49,226 bases of DNA from Flammeovirga aprica JL-4 (GTDB lineage Bacteria; Bacteroidota; Bacteroidia; Cytophagales; Flammeovirgaceae): contig NZ_JABANE010000069.1 of NCBI RefSeq assembly GCF_012844305.1, positions 1-49,226 on the forward strand. Direction: 5' to 3'. The translations under genes were made by a program, and so were the position numbers. The notes beneath the pieces were generated by a model. The model did not search any database and was not told where the DNA came from. It saw only the letters and a program-made list of their open reading frames with translations. Shown here one piece after another: positions 27,101-34,372 of the stretch (positions are counted from its first letter, which is position 1; each line of letters starts with the position of its first letter).

Positions 27101-29816
27101 CCAATCCCGGGTATACATCATCAAGCAAGGTGGGCCATAACCCCGGTTCAAAACCTTTGAATTGGGAACGTTGAGCATCCGGCTCTTTTCCAAAGAAATA
27201 CCACGGCCCTTGTACACGGATTCTGAAACCATAGCCATCATTAGGGTTAAGATCCCCTGACCATGTTTTTGTTTGATAGAGAGAAGCTAAACTGTGATAA
27301 TAACGCAATACTTCATAAATACCAGATGATTTTGAGCTCAATAAAATAAACTCAGGTTGATAGTTATAATCAACAGGTCCATTCCACCATTGTTCCCCTT
27401 CTCCACCTGCTAAAATAGATTGTAAGTGATACCATACTGTTGATTCATATTCTCCTGTGACTTTGGGCTGTCCATCAAAAGTCAGGCAATCTCCATCCAA
27501 ACAGCCTGTAATATGTGCTGGAATTTCAAATACATGTTTCGAATCGCCATGAAACCACTGACGGGAATTAGGATTGTCTTCTGCCAGCAAATGCACAGGT
27601 GCTTGATCCTGCAAATTAAACTCCTGCATAAATTCAAAGTTCTTTACCGCCATTAACCTCGCTAAACTAGTGGCAGCAAGCTCTTGCCCCACACCATCAG
27701 CTAAAGCATTCAACCCTTTTCCGGTGGTTGTTCTCCAATGATCTACATCTGCATTAGGATCTAAATCCCTTGCTCCTTGTGCTTGAAAATATCGATAATG
27801 CCAACGGAATGTCTCATGGTTGTATTTCATCTTTGCGATAGCTTCTTTTGACATTCCAGCAAGGTTTATCGTAGTTCCATTAGCGTTTTTAGGAAGCGTC
27901 AATAGATAATCTCTGAAGATTTCATAAGCCGCATCAGGGTTTCTCACCACTTTATCCGCACCCTCTTTTACAAAGGGAGAACGCTTTACTTCATTATAAG
28001 TTTGCGTATAGAAATCGTTTTTATTGAAAGCATCTTTGGGGTGAATCATCGGCAACCAATGCTTCCAGTCCGGAAACTGAATCGCTAATGGCAGTACCGT
28101 TCTATCTTCAAATCTGTCAGCGTCAAAATACGCTTGTACACTGTTTTCATTCACACCGTTTGGAAACATATATTCCAACATATCACTATCATGATCCAAA
28201 ACAGCTTCTAATCCCGCTCCTGCTGCCCAATGATCAATACTCTTTCCTTTAAGAGAAGGACCGGGCTGATAAGGTGGATTCCACGGTCTACCATATCTGT
28301 TTACATTATCATTTTTTGCAGAAAGCGATCTGATGTAAGAGGCAATTTTACGGCCTTCTTCTTCTGATAGATTATGAAACTTTGCTCTTTCAATAATCGA
28401 TTCATTTGAATATGCAAATAACTCTAGATCTCTACCATCTTGAGTATGACAATCGGCACATTTAGCTTGAATTGGTTGAGCACCTTTGAGTTCATAGCCA
28501 TACCAAAAACCTGTTCTACCAGTAGGAAGATAGTTTGACCATAAATTTCCATTTCTCCATAATTCTTCTCCTTCGGTAATAGATTGTGCGTCAGTATAAG
28601 GACCAACCCATAAATCAGGATTGTCTTCTTTGAAAAAATCTTCACCCAAAACGGAATTTCTATTCTCGTCCATCAGCTTCAAGTCTACCACTCTAAAACC
28701 ATTTGATATGGCATCTGAAGTATTGAATCTAAAGTAAATCGTATTTTCTCCTTCTTGAAAAGCAGAAGGTATCGTTAACCGAATGGTATTAAAACCTCCA
28801 TGCTGCATGCCACCTCTTGCTTTTTCTTGTGTTTGCATTGTCACAGACTGATGGTTTAGGTCATACCATGCATTATTGTTTATCTTGATAGAAACTTTAT
28901 TCTCATAACTCAAATTATTGATCTGCAACCATAATTTTTTAGTGGCTTCTACTTGATTTAAAGATAAATTAAAAGATCTTGATTCAACTAAGCCTTCTTC
29001 ACCAATCACTTCTATTGGAAGATAAACTCCACTCCAATAATCTGTTAATCTAGAATATTCTTCTTTAAATTGTGAAGTTGAAAGTGCCTGGTCATAGACC
29101 TTCACTTCACCCACCACTCCATCAAAATGCCTAGCATTATTATTGGCAGTTCCTATATTAAATTCAGCGATTGTAAAATCTGCAGGAGGTACAATCAGGG
29201 TATGAGTGAGTTTATTTTTTGAGTCCCAGAAAACTAATTCCTGAGTGGATTTATTGTAGTTGCAGGCTACTACAAATGACTCTCCTGCTTGTGCCTTATG
29301 ACCAGGAATTATTTTAGAAACTCCTCCCAGATAGACTTCAAATTCTCCGGTAGATTTGTAGCGAATACCAAAACCATTTTTCACTACACTTGAGTTATTC
29401 CCAATAAGGTCATTATTATCATCATTAATAGCATTTACATGAAAGGCTACTGTGATAGCAAAGCCGGAATTACTGCTGGCCAATCCTAAAAAATCTAACC
29501 AACGGTCAGTCTGCTCACCTGTAAAAAGTCGGAGGTAGTTTCTAGTTGTTCCAAAGTTCAGTCCACTGTGACCACCTTCAGAAATGCTAGAAGAAGGGAA
29601 AGTTACATCTCCATTTCTTAGAAGTGCATGGTTGTTGTTTCCTGAGAGATCCGTCCATTGAGTGACATTTCCCAAACCATCTTGCTGCACTGTGTTTCCA
29701 ACATTAATAGTTGAGAGATGCTGCATTGGGGTTTGTGCATAAACACACCACCGATTTAGCAACAGAAAAGAGAGTAAAATCAAAAGTGTTTTTAGAGTAG
29801 GTATAAGTTTATTCAT
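24129..29816 (-). CDS. Giant T9SS protein with LamG domains and a cytochrome c motif
   Basis: 1895 residues with an N-terminal signal helix. Layout: LamG-like jelly roll (about 30-260); a second beta-sandwich (about 265-395, WLQINNLSYENKVSIKIN); a cytochrome c-type segment with one CADCH heme motif (residues 453-457) and LSEEEGRKIASYIRSL, typical of the C-terminal cytochrome c helix. A Trp/His-rich region of about 480 residues (about 540-1020) matches no family I recognise. Then a second LamG (about 1135-1385); tandem beta repeats (about 1530-1800) like H-type lectin domains (PVVLTTIVS ... FEYRLQGQE); and a T9SS tail (LKVYPVPVQSVMTISSL ... SGVYILKVFFEDGSQ). Probably a surface or secreted, glycan-binding heme protein with a possible redox role (inferred). 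A repeat operator precedes it. Confidence 0.82.
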   Translation of the reverse strand: MNKLIPTLKTLLILLSFLLLNRWCVYAQTPMQHLSTINVGNTVQQDGLGNVTQWTDLSGNNNHALLRNGDVTFPSSSISEGGHSGLNFGTTRNYLRLFTGEQTDRWLDFLGLASSNSGFAITVAFHVNAINDDNNDLIGNNSSVVKNGFGIRYKSTGEFEVYLGGVSKIIPGHKAQAGESFVVACNYNKSTQELVFWDSKNKLTHTLIVPPADFTIAEFNIGTANNNARHFDGVVGEVKVYDQALSTSQFKEEYSRLTDYWSGVYLPIEVIGEEGLVESRSFNLSLNQVEATKKLWLQINNLSYENKVSIKINNNAWYDLNHQSVTMQTQEKARGGMQHGGFNTIRLTIPSAFQEGENTIYFRFNTSDAISNGFRVVDLKLMDENRNSVLGEDFFKEDNPDLWVGPYTDAQSITEGEELWRNGNLWSNYLPTGRTGFWYGYELKGAQPIQAKCADCHTQDGRDLELFAYSNESIIERAKFHNLSEEEGRKIASYIRSLSAKNDNVNRYGRPWNPPYQPGPSLKGKSIDHWAAGAGLEAVLDHDSDMLEYMFPNGVNENSVQAYFDADRFEDRTVLPLAIQFPDWKHWLPMIHPKDAFNKNDFYTQTYNEVKRSPFVKEGADKVVRNPDAAYEIFRDYLLTLPKNANGTTINLAGMSKEAIAKMKYNHETFRWHYRYFQAQGARDLDPNADVDHWRTTTGKGLNALADGVGQELAATSLARLMAVKNFEFMQEFNLQDQAPVHLLAEDNPNSRQWFHGDSKHVFEIPAHITGCLDGDCLTFDGQPKVTGEYESTVWYHLQSILAGGEGEQWWNGPVDYNYQPEFILLSSKSSGIYEVLRYYHSLASLYQTKTWSGDLNPNDGYGFRIRVQGPWYFFGKEPDAQRSQFKGFEPGLWPTLLDDVYPGLGKWVLEALLNEFIKAVRKHDLSTWKRWDGVTNNNASQYLDPITKTAIIDVTLSDNDPSLGGLDPSVPLYADHMYWSIQQAIKLGVDCSIVQELIDWSKEAWPNINWSFNVPPKLTLRKPNNAKFFNEIEFIDAVTSSEGISPKFTWSVNGVVIPYYGKQLPKRFLQSGDSIICEMKSTASCLSSFIASDTIVLPNDFTLLSSINEGEWHPVNNTLACIGDEINYKLELDIDPIFWVDAQEISDNGLQNGAAVRTWKNKAGGLPDASIINENTIPVYTSSAFNGKPAVVFGKDNISSGLKLIDAASTDFLQENWTIFVVHTIDNVTHWSNTIGNKNGINEDGFFYRISKTGQGALSAGQTTINSSPNTFPMSRVSVLSKQGLQLKSYNNGQLEHHFEIPSNTVLTNQSALMLGQISTGKNQIRYHNGLIAEVIIFDRKLNDAQRELIEAYLSYKWELDGLLSLQNEYHRISPFEVEMTMPSNKKLKFDQFNLEHKYSIIDNNSFGSFHVNYKSSDVAGPTYKIINSGNESNQLIAYTINGGPKFIDNNVNAIEGDVLTLSAEMNLSGDYFWRAANGEELPLNTDVAWEAINGDVWEGQWELVVTNGCDPLQTIQPFQLNVYSSEQNLLQFGKINIKQMQPDDWLKVYLDNEMASIPMITLGPLSYKGSDPSTYRLRNITKNSFEVQIREWDYLNRIHNNAEEVFFLATVPELKKLGNLPFKQGQLNAKDSWQTYNFEQGFNTVPVVLTTIVSEMENRTKVIQLRNITSTSFEYRLQGQESTVGPISTESIQFIAMEKGEASVVENYIEVGRIDNTVHSSWSTINFPTLISDTGIFGHAQTTNEEDPYSLRYRNLTDQGVEFFVQEEKSSDTELLHTNEDIGWMRFKGKVTLYSSVRIVDGKEVDEVLGLTDEKSELKVYPVPVQSVMTISSLKNISEATIFDISGKIQFSEINANNSTIFELNTVELKSGVYILKVFFEDGSQQTRRLIKH

Positions 29817-29854
29817 TTCAATTCGATGTAATGTTAGTAAAATAATAACATTAA

Positions 29855-29922
29855 TAAACGTACTTAAAACACCTTAACGATTTAATAATGTGCTATTAAT
29901 CGGTTACTAATAAATTGATAAT
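29855..29922 (-). promoter_or_regulatory. 11-bp direct-repeat operator and -7 box, cytochrome/LamG gene
   Basis: Minus strand. ATTATCA (29922-29916), ATTAGTA (29911-29905), ATTAATA (29900-29894), ATTATTA (29889-29883) and GTTAAGG (29878-29872) are all at exact 11-bp steps; TTAAGTA at 29867-29861 continues the phase. A -7-like TACGTTTA (29862-29855) lies 9 bp after GTTAAGG, 38 bp before the ATG. Confidence 0.72.
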
Positions 29923-30194
29923 AACGCATACAAAGTTGAATTACAGAGCTTCTAATTAATAGAATTTTTCACTTCAAGATAAAAAAGAAGGTTTGCATTA
30001 TAGTTGACTTCATCAAGAAAACTAAAATACAAACCACTTCTATAGTATTTTCCAATACCCGTATACGTAAAAAGTTAACGAATGCAGGAGAGGAACTTAC
30101 TTCTTAATTTAATACAGGTACGAATATTCGTGTGCCTTTTCGGGTTCCATTAAGCCTACAACATAAATAACTACACCCTTTTCTTACGAATCAA
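29923..30194. other. Gene-free spacer
   Basis: Between the cytochrome/LamG operator and the truncated GH43. A 23-codon open stretch follows the GH43 stop on the minus strand (ends at 30109) but is too short to call. No hairpin with a T-run was found. Confidence 0.4.
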
Positions 30195-30776
30195 TTACTG
30201 ATTTTTATTTTTTACAGCTGGAATATGCTTCCCTTTTGCTATACTACCCGTTTGAACTACCTTTTGAATAGTTCCATCGTCATCTATAAAAACATTGGGG
30301 TCGATTAATGGATCAAGTCCCTCAATGTAGCCTTTTACCTTAAAACCGGATGCCGGCTTTTTACTCACTGCAACCCCTGTTTTCCATGTAGTTTTACGAT
30401 CGGTTCCGCTTGGGTGTGGAAAATAATAATAATATTTTCCATTACGGTATACACAATCAGGAGCCCACATAAAACCACCTTCTTCACGTCCCCATTTTAC
30501 ATCTCTCGAGTGCAAAATTTCGCCATGGTCTGTCCAGTTTACCATATCGTTGGTTGAAAAAACATGATAGCCATCCATTAAGTCGCAACCACGTGGTGGG
30601 TCAACATCGGTGGATGGATAAACATACAAACGCCCATCGTCCCAAACCCGTGCTGACGGATCTGCAGTATACATGTGGGTTATTATTGGATTCTCTGCTC
30701 TTTCTTGTCCTTTTACCAATCCCTTTGACAAGAAAAAGGATATAAAGAAAATAAGTAATACTTTTTGCTTTTTCAT
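30195..30776 (-). pseudogene. Truncated GH43 glycoside hydrolase
   Basis: 193 residues from the internal ATG at 30776, chosen because MKKQKVLLIFFISFFLSKG is a good signal peptide; an upstream ATG at 30842 would put a polar extension before it. The N-terminal half of a GH43 five-bladed propeller is clear: ITHMYTADPSARVWDDGRLY (catalytic-base region), then VYPSTD, GYHVFSTNDMVNWTDHG, MWAPDCVYRNGKYYYYFPHP and DPLIDPNVFIDDDG. Directly after DDDGT the sequence switches to IQKVVQTGSIAKGKHIPAV and stops. The blades carrying the general acid Glu are missing (family domains are about 300 residues), so it is almost certainly inactive. The junction suggests a deletion. An 18-bp palindrome lies about 75 bp upstream. 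Confidence 0.75.
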
Positions 30777-31364
30777 TTTTTTAGTTGATTTAAGATATAT
30801 AATTCTTGGTTGCTGATACGCTATTTTTAGCATCACAAACAAGGTATAGTGTCAAAATATTTTGACAGACCTGTATCATTGATAAGGTGTTAACCTTCAA
30901 AGAGATTTGGGTTAATCTGCTATAACGTATTGCGTAGCTCGTTTGGGTCAGAATCCATATGGAGTATCAATGAAATCCGCTTTCTATAGTGGTTCGTAAG
31001 CATCTTTACCGTTATTTAAGCAACCCTTCTCTTGATCATCGGGATACTCAAAAAACTGAAATTGCCTTTCTTCTTTATCGGGATTTCAACAAGCTTTTTA
31101 TAACTTACTTCAAAGCATCCCTCTTCTTCATTTTGCCATTGATGAAAAATAAGGCAAAAAAAGCTAGGCTTGACCGGGGGAAGTACTATCAAACGGATTG
31201 AGTGGAAAGTCCACTAACGCGAATGTTATGCGTTAGCATCTTTCGTGTCCTAAAAGTCATTAGAATGACTGATTTCTAAATGTCAAAAACTATTCAAAGA
31301 AGTACAAAGTCAAAAATAAAATATAGTTAATTTTGAATTTGTACTTACTTAGTTTACAATGGAC
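30777..31364. other. Intergenic region with palindrome and repeat fragments
   Basis: 588 bp between the GH43 remnant and the regulator's stop. It contains the 18-bp palindrome (30850-30867), a fragment with GGTTCGTAAGC at about 30991 related to the dispersed repeat, and at about 31117-31175 the CCATTGATGAAAAA element shared with 3270-3335. A 70-codon plus-strand ORF here overlaps the repeats and is not convincing. Confidence 0.45.
30850..30867. promoter_or_regulatory. Perfect 18-bp palindrome, candidate operator of GH43 remnant
   Basis: TGTCAAAATATTTTGACA is fully self-complementary and lies about 75 bp upstream of the GH43 start. It has the shape of a binding site for a dimeric repressor or activator and differs completely from the 11-bp tandem repeats of the other genes. 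The bound regulator is not evident in the window. Confidence 0.5.
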
Positions 31365-33998
31365 TTAATAATCAGATTTTATAAACTCAGCATATTCATA
31401 GTCAAATCTTTCATTGTACAAGAGTTCATACTCTTGCACAAATTTACCAAATGTATCTTTGGCCATACTGTGCATGCCTTGTGAAGTATAAATCTGACAT
31501 TTGATATGAATTGCTTCTTCATTCAGCGCATCATATTTTAATATTAAATCACTGACTCTCAGCTTTTCTTTGGGAGAAAGTGAAAGGTCAGAATTAGTAA
31601 GGTAACTGTACAGTTTTTCTATTAATGAATTGACAATTTGTGCCATTATTTCTTCCATCCATGGATAATCTGTACCATAAAGTAGCTTTCCATTTTTCAG
31701 AATTTTGGTCATCTTTTGAAGGTTATCAAAAGTACTCTCTCTGTCTAATAGCTCTTTAAGTTCAAATAATGGAAAAGAAACTGTATCATCGTACTCAATT
31801 TTCCAGAAATCACCCGTCTTTACTAAATTTATATTTCCTACAAGCTTGAAGAGTTGTTTTAGCTTTGCAATGTTTACACTACGGTTGTTCCTTGCTTTTT
31901 TGAGTGGCATATCATTCCAGAACACTTCCGTTAATTGTTCTATTGTCACACCTCTTCCATTTAGAAACTGGGATAAACTGATCATTAAAAATATTTGTTT
32001 AATCAGCGGAGTAAATTTATTTGATATATCGTTGCCTTCGATATCTATGATTCTAAATCCTCCAAAGAAATTTACTACACCCGTCTCTGCTCCCACTAAA
32101 GTAATTGTTTCCTCCTCAGTTTTCACTTTATGCTCCTTTGCAATCACCTTCTTTGTGACCACCTCATCTTTTGCTGTAAGCGCTTGGTTGACTTGCTTTT
32201 TATCTTCTGTTGGCTTTATTACAGGCGTTTCATGTGGAACTTGATTTTGTAGTTTTTTGCCCTTTCCTATAAAATATTTCCATATTATGAAAATCACCAA
32301 TAAGAACAATACTCCAATGACTATGTAAAACAAAGGATTATTTTCATTGTTATGAGCAGTCAATACTTCTTCATTGACAAGGTTTTTGAATGTGCCTCCC
32401 GTGACATCTAAAGTGAATAGTTGAAGTTTTGAGGTTTCTCCTTCTTCATTTAAAATGATTGCATAAAGTTTTTGGTAGTCAACATCATATTTAAATTCGA
32501 TTGTACTTTTTAAATCATGAAAGCTGAAAGGAATAGCATTAGCAATATCTTTTGATGTTTGCGTATTAATATCAAACAACTTTAACTTCAGTTGATTTTT
32601 ATGCACATGATTGTCATATGTCAGTGCCAAAAATTGATTATTTACTGTATCGACTACAATGTTTTTAGAAACAATAAATGATTCATCAGTTCTCTCCCAA
32701 GTTGCTATTTTTTTAGACGTATTCGTTCTTTCATCAAAGTCATACAAGTCATAATAGTTTTCAGGGTGAGCAATTTGCTTTCCTGATTTACTTCCGTAGC
32801 CACCAAATATGTATTGATGTCCTTTTTTGGCTTTGCCAACACCAGGAAAATACCTTGGGGAAATGGTATCACCCAAAAACTGCAAGGGCTCATACGATAA
32901 GTTATTTAAACTTATTACCGCAAGATGGTTCGTATATTCAAAGTTTCCATATCCTCCAAAAAACACAATAGCTGACTCTTCATTATTGATCCAACTTGCA
33001 TGCTTAGTATTACTTCTTTTCATGGGGAAGGAGATGTCTCCTTTAGTCATTTGCTTGGTTTTTATGTCCAGCAGGTGCAGATCATCTGTTGCTTGATTAT
33101 AGAAAATTAGATCTCCATTTTTTTTCTCCAACAGTTTTGTCTTCGTATGATGCAGATAAGAATGTTCAACTTTAGTGATAAATTTAGGGGATTTTTGATG
33201 TAAATACTTCTTAAAAAGTGAATCTCCTTTTAGGAAATAATAATATGAATGTGTTTCATTAAAATAGAAAAACATACCATCTATTTCTCTTTCTTCAACT
33301 TTGGTCCATTTTGATTGAAGTTCGCTAAGCCAAATACCATTATTCACTACACCATTGTACTTTTCTCCCTGACGACAGTGTACTTTTGTTCCTTCTTTCT
33401 CATTAAGAGGCCATTCTAATTTTGTATCATCTAACTGAAGCTGAATATTTCTTATGGTCACTGGAGCTACATCATGTACTTTAAAATAAGGATTGTTATT
33501 CGCTCCAAAATAATATTTCAGGTTAGTAAATTTTTTAATTTCTTGAAATTGGGCAGTCTTACTTTGGTCTCCAACAGAAAGGGTAATTGTATTTTTATTC
33601 ACATCCACTTCCAGTACCAGCTTCATCCATTTATTGAGCTGCTTTTGCTGGTCCTTCAGGTTAAACTGAATAGGGGTAATTTCATGATCATATATTAAAC
33701 TGAAATTATAGTTTACTCCATTATTGAAATTGAATACAATATCAATATTTCTATGGTTGCTATCGATCATTCTTAATATGTAACCAAAATAATGTTTTGG
33801 AGACTTATTAAATAAAATGTCAGTAGACAAAACCATTCTATCACCAGCATTGACTTTTGCTGTCTCCAATAAAACCAAAGACGTACGCTCTTCTAAGTTT
33901 ACCTCATGGTTTTTAAATTTTATTCCAGCGGAATGTTGAGAAAATGACCAGAATGGAGTTAGAATGATATATAGAATGGTTACTAAATATTGTTTCAT
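31365..33998 (-). CDS. Membrane-spanning SARP-like transcriptional regulator with LamG/kelch sensor
   Basis: 877 residues. Signal peptide (about 1-21); a LamG-like jelly roll (about 22-220, e.g. LDDTKLEWPLNEKEGTKV); then a kelch-like beta-propeller (about 225-545, e.g. AIVFFGGYGNFEYTNHLAVIS and YIFGGYGSKSG). One membrane helix follows (about 555-575, YIVIGVLFLLVIFIIWKYF), with basic residues after it, so the C-terminus is cytoplasmic. After a linker, an OmpR-type winged helix (about 641-745: FFGGFRIIDIEG, TIEQLTEVFWNDMPLKKARN, NIAKLKQLF). Then an all-helical BTAD-like region (about 750-877: LLYGTDYPWMEEIMAQIV, LILKYDALNEEAIHIKCQIY, MAKDTFGKFVQEYELL). This order of winged helix plus BTAD is the SARP signature. 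It presumably senses glycan outside and activates the PUL. It sits between the GH43 remnant and the susCD operon and lacks the 11-bp array itself. Confidence 0.85.
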   Translation of the reverse strand: MKQYLVTILYIILTPFWSFSQHSAGIKFKNHEVNLEERTSLVLLETAKVNAGDRMVLSTDILFNKSPKHYFGYILRMIDSNHRNIDIVFNFNNGVNYNFSLIYDHEITPIQFNLKDQQKQLNKWMKLVLEVDVNKNTITLSVGDQSKTAQFQEIKKFTNLKYYFGANNNPYFKVHDVAPVTIRNIQLQLDDTKLEWPLNEKEGTKVHCRQGEKYNGVVNNGIWLSELQSKWTKVEEREIDGMFFYFNETHSYYYFLKGDSLFKKYLHQKSPKFITKVEHSYLHHTKTKLLEKKNGDLIFYNQATDDLHLLDIKTKQMTKGDISFPMKRSNTKHASWINNEESAIVFFGGYGNFEYTNHLAVISLNNLSYEPLQFLGDTISPRYFPGVGKAKKGHQYIFGGYGSKSGKQIAHPENYYDLYDFDERTNTSKKIATWERTDESFIVSKNIVVDTVNNQFLALTYDNHVHKNQLKLKLFDINTQTSKDIANAIPFSFHDLKSTIEFKYDVDYQKLYAIILNEEGETSKLQLFTLDVTGGTFKNLVNEEVLTAHNNENNPLFYIVIGVLFLLVIFIIWKYFIGKGKKLQNQVPHETPVIKPTEDKKQVNQALTAKDEVVTKKVIAKEHKVKTEEETITLVGAETGVVNFFGGFRIIDIEGNDISNKFTPLIKQIFLMISLSQFLNGRGVTIEQLTEVFWNDMPLKKARNNRSVNIAKLKQLFKLVGNINLVKTGDFWKIEYDDTVSFPLFELKELLDRESTFDNLQKMTKILKNGKLLYGTDYPWMEEIMAQIVNSLIEKLYSYLTNSDLSLSPKEKLRVSDLILKYDALNEEAIHIKCQIYTSQGMHSMAKDTFGKFVQEYELLYNERFDYEYAEFIKSDY

Positions 33999-34372
33999 TA
34001 ATTGTAAACTATCAAAGTTCCTAAAGTATAGCCAGAGAAATTTCTGCTATTTAAAAAAATACCTGTACAGATAGAAGATGTATTCAGGCATTTTTGATCT
34101 CATGTTCTGAGGTATTTTCCCTGTCTTCTTTTGTACTGCTAATCTCTGTAAAATTATAAAAATTTAAAGAAATAAAAAATGTCCATAGGCTTTAAATGTA
34201 GAGGTTACAATAATAATTAATGAAGATAAAAATCAATAAAAATAAAATTTTTTTCATTGCTTTTCCATCCTCAAATAATGGGTAGTAAGATCAGAGTAGT
34301 TGTAATTGTTGTTAATGAGGGCGGTCACATTATAACCGCCCTGACAACACTACTTATTAAAAAATAACCCGT
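33999..34372. other. Upstream region of the regulator gene
   Basis: 374 bp. It holds the regulator's promoter region (no 11-bp array; a small palindrome AGAAATTTCT flanked by TAGC/GGCTA at about 34046-34070) and the hairpin at 34318-34342. No ORF. Confidence 0.4.
34318..34342 (-). terminator. Hairpin at the end of the susCD operon
   Basis: AGGGCGGT (34318-34325) and ACCGCCCT (34335-34342) form an 8-bp GC-rich stem with a 9-nt loop, 31 bp after the GH92 stop. No T-run follows on the minus strand, so it may be a weak terminator or an mRNA 3'-end stabiliser. Confidence 0.5.

Noticed and set aside
28424..28645. Minus-strand ORF inside the cytochrome/LamG gene
   Set aside because: It lies in an alternative frame within a well-supported 1895-codon gene.
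30109..30187. 23-codon open stretch after the GH43 remnant on the minus strand
   Set aside because: It could be the tail of a lost gene, but it is too short to identify and has no start codon that fits.
30989..31201. 70-codon plus-strand ORF
   Set aside because: It lies within dispersed repeat fragments shared with 3270-3335, has no supporting context, and its composition looks non-coding.
33999..34260. 11-bp operator in front of the regulator gene itself
   Set aside because: Isolated ATTAAT words occur, but no series of three in an 11-bp phase, so autoregulation by the same operator is not supported.
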